This document shows, one piece after another, positions 1 through 5,347 of a stretch of 5,448 bases of DNA; the stretch's first letter is position 1; each line of letters begins with the position of its first letter. This DNA comes from JBFMFE01 sp040752295 (GTDB taxonomy: Bacteria; UBP15; UBA6099; JBFMBQ01). The notes beneath the pieces were generated by a model. It worked only from the letters and a program-made list of their open reading frames with translations, searched no databases and was not told where the DNA came from. The DNA lies in NCBI GenBank assembly GCA_040752295.1, contig JBFMFE010000094.1:1-5448 (forward strand), read 5' to 3'. Position numbers and translations under genes: made by a program.

Positions 1-308
1 CGGTCAAACTCATGGATTTTGCCGATGAGAAAAAACGCCTCGAATGGATGGAAAAGAAAAACATGAAAGTATTTTCGCTCTTCCATAAGACAGTTCCAGC
101 GCAGGAAGTGGACATCCTTCTTGCGGCGCCGGTGGAATTCAAACAGGCGGCGCGAAACAGGGTCGTCAGGAGAGCAGGAGGATTGACGATCCCCGTCGCG
201 GGCATCGCCGATCTCATCAAAATGAAAGAGGTCGTGGGCAGAAAACACGACGTCTCGGACATAAACATGCTGCGGAGAGTGCAGGCGCTCTCGAGGAGGA
301 GAGGGTGA
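1..308 (+). CDS. C-terminal part of a nucleotidyltransferase-fold protein (AbiEii/DUF6036-like), 5' truncated by window
   Basis: The reading frame is open from the window edge (V-K-L precedes the first ATG at position 12), so this is the tail of a longer gene and that ATG is probably internal. The visible part reads like the second half of small nucleotidyltransferase proteins. There is an F-A-D-E-x-K-R stretch, then a strand with E-V-D-I-L (Asp codon 111-113), whose acid would fit the third metal-binding carboxylate of the fold. The ending IPVAGIADLIKMKEVVGRKH-D-x-x-D-I matches the usual 'I-x-D-L-I-x-M-K-x-x-x-G-R-x-x-D-x-x-D-I' signature. The GS-x-D-x-D active-site motif would lie upstream of the window and cannot be checked. 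Relatives include AbiEii/MenT-type toxins, but many such proteins have no known role. The family call is fairly secure; toxin activity is not shown. The stop overlaps the next gene, so the two are translationally coupled. Confidence 0.75.
   Translation, partial: VKLMDFADEKKRLEWMEKKNMKVFSLFHKTVPAQEVDILLAAPVEFKQAARNRVVRRAGGLTIPVAGIADLIKMKEVVGRKHDVSDINMLRRVQALSRRRG
294..301 (+). promoter_or_regulatory. Shine-Dalgarno site for the coupled small gene, with GTGA stop/start overlap
   Basis: AGGAGGAG lies five bases (counted from AGGAGG) before the GTG at 305, inside the end of the preceding gene. The GTG start and the TGA stop share the four bases GTGA (305-308). The strong site supports the non-ATG start and implies translational coupling. 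Confidence 0.75.
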
Positions 309-502
309 AAAGGAAGGAGAAGAAGGAACGGCGCTCCGGCGGTTTTGAATTCGATTACTCCGACGAGACGCTGAAAAGGTTCATGCGCAGTTCCGCGGAG
401 TGGAAACTGAAGTGGCTCGAGGAGATGAACCGGCTGACGGACGAGGCGCTTACCAGGGATGAAAAGAAGATAAGAGAAAGGATAAGGCGCGGCGAGATAT
501 GA
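305..502 (+). CDS. Small charged partner protein of the upstream nucleotidyltransferase (65 aa, function unknown)
   Basis: This 65-residue protein starts at a GTG supported by a strong ribosome binding site. It is rich in Lys, Arg and Glu, with no signal peptide or membrane segment. Residues 1-12 are a basic tail. A short acidic-aromatic part (F-E-F-D-Y-S-D-E-T-L) follows, and then a probable helix holding FMRSSAEWKLKWLEEMNRLT. It ends in IRERIRRGEI. From memory, small proteins with an 'F-x-x-x-S-x-x-x-x-L-x-W-L-E-E-x-N-x-x' core and a closing '-RRGEI' are often encoded next to nucleotidyltransferases of this family. The 4-bp overlap supports a working pair, perhaps a complex or a toxin-antitoxin-like unit. 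That role is inference; no DNA-binding motif or catalytic residue is apparent. Confidence 0.7.
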   Translation: MKRKEKKERRSGGFEFDYSDETLKRFMRSSAEWKLKWLEEMNRLTDEALTRDEKKIRERIRRGEI

Positions 503-536
503 ACCCCGTCAATCGAAGAAAAGCGAACGGACGAGC

Positions 537-549
537 GCGGATAATCCGC
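537..549. repeat. 13-bp perfect palindrome in the intergenic region
   Basis: GCGGAT-A-ATCCGC is a perfect palindrome around one central base, 34 bases after the stop of the small gene and about 44 bases upstream of the TATAAT box. No T-run follows, so it is not a standard terminator. It could be an operator half-site pair or chance in GC-rich DNA. Confidence 0.3.
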
Positions 550-569
550 CGGCGATTCCGCTCTCCCGC

Positions 570-598
570 TTCCCTTTACACCACGACGCGGCTATAAT
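570..598 (+). promoter_or_regulatory. Possible sigma70-type promoter for the lipase gene
   Basis: TATAAT at 593-598 matches the -10 consensus perfectly in otherwise GC-rich DNA. The hexamer 17 bases upstream (TTCCCT, 570-575) matches the -35 consensus at only three positions. TTTACA at 575-580 matches better but leaves only a 12-base spacer. Transcription would begin near 605 and give a leader of about 80 bases. There is no extended -10 TG. The case rests on the -10 box and the location before a 4.5-kb gene. Confidence 0.4.
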
Positions 599-642
599 TG
601 TAACCGTAAACAGGCGTTTCAGTCCGGGCTTTAAACAGTTCG

Positions 643-665
643 CGCCGGTCGCTTCTTTTCCGGCG
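643..665 (+). other. Leader hairpin upstream of the lipase start codon
   Basis: CGCCGG (643-648) pairs perfectly with CCGGCG (660-665) across an 11-base pyrimidine-rich loop. It lies 20 bases before the ATG in the predicted leader, followed by GGAAAAAGC. It could affect translation initiation. It is not a rho-independent terminator, since no U-run follows. Confidence 0.3.
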
Positions 666-685
666 GAAAAAGCACACGGGGCGCC

Positions 686-802
686 ATGGAAAGAGACACG
701 ACGATTTCCACCGCTCCACTGCCGCGCGGGCGCCGCCCCGGTCTGCACGCAGCCGTTTTCGCCGCGCTCGTGCTCGCACTCTCCGCCGGAGCAGCGCACG
801 GG
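686..802 (+). other. Signal peptide region of the triple lipase
   Basis: Residues 1-39 have an N-region with R-G-R-R, a hydrophobic core AAVFAALVLALSAGA, and A-x-A or A-x-G cleavage options after A36 or G39. There is no lipobox Cys, so a lipoprotein is unlikely. The 21-residue N-region is long for a Sec signal but has no clear twin-arginine consensus. Confidence 0.7.
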
Positions 803-3800
803 ACGGGCGTCCTCCTGCCCGAAACCGCCCGCGACCCCGTGGTCCTCGTCCACGGCTACTCCGGGTCCATCGCCGGGGATTTTTCCGTCGAGGCTTACTG
901 GGCGTTCGTGGGCAGCCGCCTCGCGCTCGACGGCTTCGACGCGTACAAGATAGCGCTCGGCGCCGCCGCCATACAGGACATACGCACGAGCGCCGGGGAA
1001 CTGAGGGACTTTGTCGCCGGCGTCCTCGCGCGCACGGGAAAGGACAAGGTTGACCTGATCGTGCACAGCGAGGGGGGACTTGTGTCGCGCTATTACATAA
1101 GGTTTTTAGGCGGCGGCGCATACGTTGACGACCTCGTCACCATCGCCTCACCCCACAGGGGGACCACCGTCGCGTCAATCGGCATCGGCGAAGCGGCGCG
1201 CCAGATGGAGGTCCTCAGCCCGTTCCTCCGTGAGCTGAACTCGCCGCCGCATCTCACCGGCGACGTGGACTACACCGCCGTCTTCAGCAACCACGACGAA
1301 CTTGTGTTCCCCGCCGAAAACGGTTTCCTGGCGGGCGCGGTCAACGTCGTCTACAACCTCCTCGGTCACGTGGGAATCATATTCAACGAGGACGTGTACA
1401 GGGCGGTTCGCGGCGCCGTCACCAACGACCTCGCCCGCAGCCACAGAGCCGTACCGATCGCGATTTCAAAAAACAGCATCACGACGAACAACCCCGACGT
1501 CACGCTCGTCATAGAACCCTCAAACCACCTTCACCCCGGCGCAACCATGAAGCAGATGATGATCGCCGACAACCCGTTCATGCACGGCGCGTCGTGGGCG
1601 CCCGTCGCGTCGAGCGTCATCCGCCGGCTCGACACGGCGACCGGCGACGGGCTGAAGGGCGTTTACGTGAAATTCCGCGAAAAAGACAGCTTCCTCGGGC
1701 TTGACGACAAGGAATCGCCGGTGTACGTGGATTACGTCTTCTACGATTCGACGCCGCCGACGGCTGCAATAGACGTCCTCCCGGAAGCCGCCCTTTCCTC
1801 AACGGTCGAGGTCGGCGCAGCCGCGGACGACAACGGCGACAACTTCAAGGCGTTCATGGGTTGGAACGCGCTCTTCGCGTACGGTATTGACGAACTCGGC
1901 GTCAAGGAAATGATACTCTCCGCGAACCCCGATTTCGCCGGCGCGCAGTGGCGCCCCTTCAGCGAAAGAACGACCGTTGACCTCGGACCCGGCGGCGGCT
2001 TGAGAACGGTGTACGCGCGCGTGCGCGACGGCGCGGGCAACGAGAGCGCGACCGTCTCCGACACTGTTTACGTCGCCGACCCCGCCTCGCCGCTCGTGGG
2101 CATGACGGACGAAGGGGACGCCGACCCCGTCGTTCTCGTCCACGGCTACAGCGGCTCCGTCGCAGGCGGACTCTCCGTCGAGGCATACTGGTCGTTCATA
2201 GGCGCGCGGCTCGAACTCGAAGGCTTCGAAGTCCACAAGATCGCCCTCGGCGCAGCCGCCCTCCAGGACATCCGCACCAGCGCCGCGGAGCTGAGAGACT
2301 TCGTCTCGGTCGTCCTCGCCCGCACGGGCGCCGCGAAGGCGGACGTCGTGTGCCACAGCGAAGGCGGTCTCGTCGCCCGATACTACGTCCAGAACCTCGG
2401 CGGCTCGCCGTTCGTTGACGACCTTGTCACCATCTCCACCCCGCACAGGGGCACGATTGTCGCTTCCATCGGTCCGGGAACGGCGGCGCGCCAGATGGAG
2501 GTCGGAAGCGCCTTCCTGCGCGAGCTGAACGCCGCCGACATCACTCCCGGCGGCGTCGAGTACACCGCCCTCCTCACCCTCGCCGACGAGGCGGTCGTGC
2601 CGCAGCAGAACGCCTTCCTCGAGGGCGCGGTCAACGTAACCTACACGGAATTCGGTCACGCCGGCGTACTCTTCCATCCCGATCCCTACGCGGCAGTCCG
2701 CGCCGCCCTCGCGAACCGTTCCGTCCGCCCCGGAGATGCGCCTCCCGTGGAAATCGCCGCCCCGGACGCCGTGACCGCGGCCAGACAGCTCGAAGTCGTC
2801 ATCAGACCCTTCAACCACTACGCGCCCGGAACGCCCGTCGCCGAGATGCTCATCGCCGACAACCCCGGCTTTTACGGCGCCGCCTGGCGACCCCTTGCCT
2901 CCAAAGCCGTACTCGATATTTCCAGCGCGCCGGACGGCCTCCTCGGCGTCCACGTCAGGTTCCGCGGCGCAGACGGCGTCGTCTCGCCCATCTACTCAGA
3001 CTACGTCATCGTTGACCGCGCGCCTCCGTCGGGAGGCGTTGAGATAACTGCCGCGGACGCGAAAAATTCCACACTTGAGATTACCGTCACGGCGCGCGAC
3101 AACACCGACGCGTACTCATCGCTCGACCCCGCGCGCCCGCTCGAGGCGTTCGGAATCCCCGACCTCGGCGCGAGGGAGATGATGCTGAGCGTCACGCCGG
3201 ACTTCGCCGGCGCGGCGTGGGAGCCGCTCGCGCTTCCCAGGACAATCCAGGTTCCCCCAGGCGCGGGCGAAAAAGCCGTCCACGTGAAACTGCGCGACGC
3301 CGCGGGCAACGTAAGCCCCGCGTACAGCGCCTCGACGCAGTTCTTCGACAAAGTCAACGGGTACACCGCGGCGGAGGATGAGCGCGACCCGGTTGTCTTC
3401 GTCCACGGCTACGGCGGCTCCTTCGTCGGCGACGTCAGCTCGTACCTCAACTGGGCGTACTACGTCGAGAGACTGCGCGCCGAGGGGTGGTCGGCGCACG
3501 TCATATCCCTCGACAACGCCGCCATACAGGACGTCAGAACCAGCGCGGAGCAGCTCGGCGGTTTCGTCGCGGACGTCCTCGCCCGCACGGGCGCGCGGAA
3601 GGTTGACCTCGTGTGCCACAGCGAGGGGGGGCTTGTCGCGCGGTACTACGTGCAGAACCTCGGCGGCTCGCCGTTCGTTGACGACCTCGTCACCATCGCC
3701 ACCCCGCACAGGGGCACGGTCATGGCGGAACTGGGCATCGGCGAGGCGGCGAGGCAGATGGAAGTCGCCGGCGCCTTCCTCCGCGAACTCAACTCCCGCG

Positions 3801-5209
3801 ACGTCACGCCGGGCGTCGTCAACTACACCTCCGTGTTCACGGTCAACGACGAGATGGTCGTGCCCCCGGAAAACGCCTTCTTCGAGGGCGCGATCAACGT
3901 CGTGACGGGTCAATGGGAACACGCCACGATTCTGTTCAACGACGAGGTCTTCGCCGTCGTCAAATCCGCGCTCCTGCTCGACACCGGGCGCGAACCCGCC
4001 GAGCTTCCCGTCCACGTCGTCAGAGACCGCATGGTCACGTCCTCCCCTTCCGTCACGCTGTCTCTGAATTACTACAACCACAATTCCCCCCTCCACCCCC
4101 CCGGCGGAATGATGGTCTCCAACGACAGGCTCTTCCGTGACGCCGCCTGGCGCCCGGTCTCAAACACGCTTCCGTGGACACTCGAGGGCGACGACGGGCT
4201 GAAAGCCGTCTACGTCAAATACAAACCCGCCGGTTCGGGCGATGAATCGCCGGTCTACGCGGATTACATCGTCCTCGACCGCACGCCTCCCGCCGGCGCC
4301 TTCATCCTCACGCCCGACCCGGACGACCCACGAACGGTTCACCTTTCCATCACGGCGTCCGACGATTCCGACGTCTACGGCAGGCTCAACCTCGATATGC
4401 GGCAGCTCACGCGCTCCTACGGCATAACCGGTCTCGGCGTGACGCGGATGATCGTGTGCAGCGCGCCGGACTTCGTCGGGTGCGCGTACGAGCCTTTCGC
4501 AGGGACAAAGGCGTGGCGGCTCGCGGAGGGGGACACCGCAGTGTACGTCAGGTTCGCCGACGCGGCGGGGAACGAGAGCGCCGTCGTCAGCGCGCCCGTT
4601 CCGCGCGCCGAAGCCGCCCCGGCTGAAGCCCAGCCCGCCCTGCCTGCGCCCGCAGGACAGGCAGGCGCCGCGTCCGCTCCCGCCGCACCCGCCCTCCCGC
4701 TCGAAATCTCCCTCCACATCCGTTTCGACGGCGGATGGAACCTCGTCTATCTACCCGCCGGTCTGCCCGCGCCGGTGGAAGAGCCGCTCCTTTCGCTCGT
4801 CGAACGGAGCGGGGGTATCTTCGACCCCGTCGCGAAGGAGTTCCTCGCGCCTTCCCGGTCGTGGCTCGCCGAAACCTCCCGCGCGCTGTGGACTCACCTC
4901 GAAGCGCCCTTCTCGACCACCGTCGCCTTCACGCCGGAGCCGGCTTCCGCCGCGGTCCTGCGCAGAATCCCCCTCGCGCCCGGCTGGAACGTCATCGGTG
5001 TCTCGGGTTACAGAACCGTTCCCCTCGACCGCCTGTCCATCACCGCCGGGGGGGATGAACTCACGTTCCACGATGCGTACGTCCAGGGCTGGATTTCGCA
5101 GGACCTTCTCACGTACTCCGCGGGCAGGTACGCTCCGGCAGGAGCGCTCCAGCCGTTCCGCGCCTACTTCATCCGGGCGTTTCGTTCCTGCCTACTGAAC
5201 CTGCCCTGA
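686..5209 (+). CDS. Secreted triple-domain lipase/esterase with Ig-like modules (1507 aa)
   Basis: A predicted exported protein with three tandem alpha/beta-hydrolase domains resembling Bacillus LipA and class 2 lipases, probably cleaving ester bonds of lipids or other acyl esters outside the cytoplasm. The signal peptide has a basic stretch (R14-R17), a hydrophobic core at residues 22-36, and probable cleavage near A36 or G39. Lipase domains lie at about 48-250, 478-680 and 899-1105. Each begins with D-P-V-V-x-V-H-G-Y, has a nucleophile elbow [VC]-H-S-E-G-G, then T-P/S-P-H-R-G-T. Predicted triads are S128/D204/H228, S558/D634/H658 and S979/D1055/H1079. Two Ig-like modules follow each lipase. 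A Pro/Ala linker (1304-1338) leads to a C-terminal domain with W1351-N and W1434-N half-repeats. The ATG at 686 is the only upstream start after the in-frame stop at 632; its ribosome site (GGGG, 678-681) is weak. Substrate and surface attachment are unknown. The usual elbow Gly is replaced by Val or Cys. Confidence 0.88.
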   Translation: MERDTTISTAPLPRGRRPGLHAAVFAALVLALSAGAAHGTGVLLPETARDPVVLVHGYSGSIAGDFSVEAYWAFVGSRLALDGFDAYKIALGAAAIQDIRTSAGELRDFVAGVLARTGKDKVDLIVHSEGGLVSRYYIRFLGGGAYVDDLVTIASPHRGTTVASIGIGEAARQMEVLSPFLRELNSPPHLTGDVDYTAVFSNHDELVFPAENGFLAGAVNVVYNLLGHVGIIFNEDVYRAVRGAVTNDLARSHRAVPIAISKNSITTNNPDVTLVIEPSNHLHPGATMKQMMIADNPFMHGASWAPVASSVIRRLDTATGDGLKGVYVKFREKDSFLGLDDKESPVYVDYVFYDSTPPTAAIDVLPEAALSSTVEVGAAADDNGDNFKAFMGWNALFAYGIDELGVKEMILSANPDFAGAQWRPFSERTTVDLGPGGGLRTVYARVRDGAGNESATVSDTVYVADPASPLVGMTDEGDADPVVLVHGYSGSVAGGLSVEAYWSFIGARLELEGFEVHKIALGAAALQDIRTSAAELRDFVSVVLARTGAAKADVVCHSEGGLVARYYVQNLGGSPFVDDLVTISTPHRGTIVASIGPGTAARQMEVGSAFLRELNAADITPGGVEYTALLTLADEAVVPQQNAFLEGAVNVTYTEFGHAGVLFHPDPYAAVRAALANRSVRPGDAPPVEIAAPDAVTAARQLEVVIRPFNHYAPGTPVAEMLIADNPGFYGAAWRPLASKAVLDISSAPDGLLGVHVRFRGADGVVSPIYSDYVIVDRAPPSGGVEITAADAKNSTLEITVTARDNTDAYSSLDPARPLEAFGIPDLGAREMMLSVTPDFAGAAWEPLALPRTIQVPPGAGEKAVHVKLRDAAGNVSPAYSASTQFFDKVNGYTAAEDERDPVVFVHGYGGSFVGDVSSYLNWAYYVERLRAEGWSAHVISLDNAAIQDVRTSAEQLGGFVADVLARTGARKVDLVCHSEGGLVARYYVQNLGGSPFVDDLVTIATPHRGTVMAELGIGEAARQMEVAGAFLRELNSRDVTPGVVNYTSVFTVNDEMVVPPENAFFEGAINVVTGQWEHATILFNDEVFAVVKSALLLDTGREPAELPVHVVRDRMVTSSPSVTLSLNYYNHNSPLHPPGGMMVSNDRLFRDAAWRPVSNTLPWTLEGDDGLKAVYVKYKPAGSGDESPVYADYIVLDRTPPAGAFILTPDPDDPRTVHLSITASDDSDVYGRLNLDMRQLTRSYGITGLGVTRMIVCSAPDFVGCAYEPFAGTKAWRLAEGDTAVYVRFADAAGNESAVVSAPVPRAEAAPAEAQPALPAPAGQAGAASAPAAPALPLEISLHIRFDGGWNLVYLPAGLPAPVEEPLLSLVERSGGIFDPVAKEFLAPSRSWLAETSRALWTHLEAPFSTTVAFTPEPASAAVLRRIPLAPGWNVIGVSGYRTVPLDRLSITAGGDELTFHDAYVQGWISQDLLTYSAGRYAPAGALQPFRAYFIRAFRSCLLNLP
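827..2080 (+). repeat. Tandem unit 1: lipase domain plus two Ig-like modules
   Basis: Protein residues about 48-465. The lipase part has H56-G57 at the oxyanion loop, nucleophile S128 in V-H-S-E-G-G, D204 in H-D-E-L-V-F-P and H228 in L-G-H-V-G. Ig module A (about 256-358) has D-N-P-F-x-x-G-A-x-W-x-P and ends in D-S-T-P-P. Ig module B (about 359-465) has P-D-F-A-G-A-Q-W-R-P-F and V-R-D-G-A-G-N-E-S. The acidic D382-N-G-D385 precedes an insert of about 15 residues. The distance from H56 to its match in unit 2 is 430 residues. Confidence 0.85.
2114..3349 (+). repeat. Tandem unit 2: lipase domain plus two Ig-like modules
   Basis: Protein residues about 477-888. Catalytic residues are H486-G487 (oxyanion loop), S558 in C-H-S-E-G-G, D634 in A-D-E-A-V-V-P and H658 in F-G-H-A-G, with exactly the spacing of unit 1. 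Ig module A (about 688-781) ends in D-R-A-P-P; module B (about 782-888) has the D805-N-T-D808 motif and a V-K-L-R-D-A-A-G-N-V-S ending. The N-terminal third is closest to unit 1, and the part after the nucleophile is closest to unit 3. Confidence 0.85.
3380..4594 (+). repeat. Tandem unit 3: lipase domain plus two Ig-like modules
   Basis: Protein residues about 899-1303. The residues are H907-G908, S979 in C-H-S-E-G-G, D1055 in N-D-E-M-V-V-P and H1079 in W-E-H-A-T. Spacing of 72, 76 and 24 residues between them is the same as in units 1 and 2. The segment after the oxyanion loop departs most from the other copies, with S-S-Y-L-N-W-A-Y-Y in place of S-V-E-A-Y-W. A Glu replaces the Gly before the catalytic His. 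Ig module B (about 1203-1303) has two cysteines (C1258, C1266) not found at these places in units 1 and 2. Confidence 0.85.
4595..4699 (+). other. Pro/Ala-rich linker of the triple lipase
   Basis: Residues 1304-1338 are almost entirely Ala and Pro with a few Glu, Gln and Gly, typical of an extended, flexible or wall-spanning linker between the repeat units and the C-terminal domain. The DNA for it contains the nested palindrome at 4639-4665. Confidence 0.7.
4639..4665. repeat. Nested palindrome inside the linker coding sequence
   Basis: CCTGCCTG (4639-4646) and CAGGCAGG (4658-4665) are perfect inverted repeats. An alternative stem, CCTGCG/CGCAGG (4643-4648, 4651-4656), nests in the same stretch. 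It stays in frame and encodes L-P-A-P-A-G-Q-A-G, so it adds to the linker without breaking the gene. It could be an inserted REP-like element or a by-product of Pro/Ala/Gly codons. Confidence 0.45.
4700..5206 (+). other. C-terminal domain with two GWN-type half-repeats
   Basis: Residues 1339-1507 contain F-D-G-G-W-N-L-V-Y-L-P (W1351) and L-A-P-G-W-N-V-I-G-V-S (W1434), 83 residues apart. Each is followed by a part ending in a W-x-x-x-x-x-x-x-x-P or A-Y-F-I-R-type strand. This resembles the 'G-W-N-L-I-S-x-P' domains found near the C-termini of many secreted bacterial proteins. No LPXTG, membrane anchor or clear type IX sorting signature is visible. A role in surface attachment or carbohydrate binding is possible but unproven. 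Confidence 0.5.
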
Positions 5210-5221
5210 GATTTTCCTAAC

Positions 5222-5234
5222 CCGGCATAGCCGG
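5222..5234. other. Short perfect hairpin after the lipase stop
   Basis: CCGGC-ATA-GCCGG is a perfect 5-bp stem with a three-base loop, 12 bases after the TGA. A-rich rather than T-rich sequence follows, so it is a weak terminator candidate. Its last two bases are also the first two of the large inverted repeat. Confidence 0.35.
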
Positions 5235-5347
5235 AACCAAAAAGGGTATGAAACCACAGATTAACACAGATAAACGCCGATGTTTTGCGCCGCAGGCGCA
5301 AATAAAAAATCCGTGTCCATCTGTGAACTTTCGTACTTTTTGGTTCC
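5233..5347. repeat. 115-bp imperfect inverted-repeat element (MITE/REP-like)
   Basis: The terminal arms are a perfect 12-bp inverted repeat: GGAACCAAAAAG (5233-5244) and CTTTTTGGTTCC (5336-5347). Ten bases inward, both arms carry CACAGAT-N3-CAC[AG]GAT in mirror orientation (5255-5271 and 5309-5325). The centre is a second perfect stem, TTTGCGCC-GCA-GGCGCAAA (5284-5302). The whole stretch could fold into one long hairpin. There is no coding capacity; the short minus-strand frames here are by-products. I see no clear target-site duplication. Similar CACAGATT-type palindromes are, from memory, dispersed between genes in many environmental genomes. It may also end or stabilise the lipase transcript. 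Confidence 0.75.

Noticed and set aside
509..1121. Two overlapping minus-strand frames across the promoter and the 5' end of the lipase gene
   Set aside because: They are Arg-rich and low-complexity and overlap the signal peptide and first lipase domain. There is no homology signal by eye.
1799..2953. Long minus-strand open frame (384 codons) inside the lipase gene
   Set aside because: It lies antisense to a strongly supported multidomain protein, is low-complexity and rich in Gly, Arg, Val and Glu, and has no recognisable motif. It is a shadow of GC-rich codon use.
3625..3631. G7 run at the active-site codons of lipase copy 3 (also G7 at 5048-5054 and C7 at 4096-4102) as phase-variation tracts
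   Set aside because: Runs of seven are expected in such GC-rich coding sequence and are short for slippage-based switching. The frame is intact.
3378..3905. Plus-strand open frame of 175 codons in another frame
   Set aside because: It is Ser/Thr/Arg-rich with no motif and fully overlaps the third lipase domain, whose catalytic residues are conserved in the main frame.
3116..4096. Minus-strand open frame of 326 codons
   Set aside because: It is antisense to lipase unit 3, and its repeated composition mirrors the tandem units on the other strand. No domain is visible.
5222..5244. Rho-independent terminator after the lipase gene
   Set aside because: The 5-bp stem is followed by an A-rich run on the + strand, not a T-run, and the reverse strand does not give a proper terminator either.
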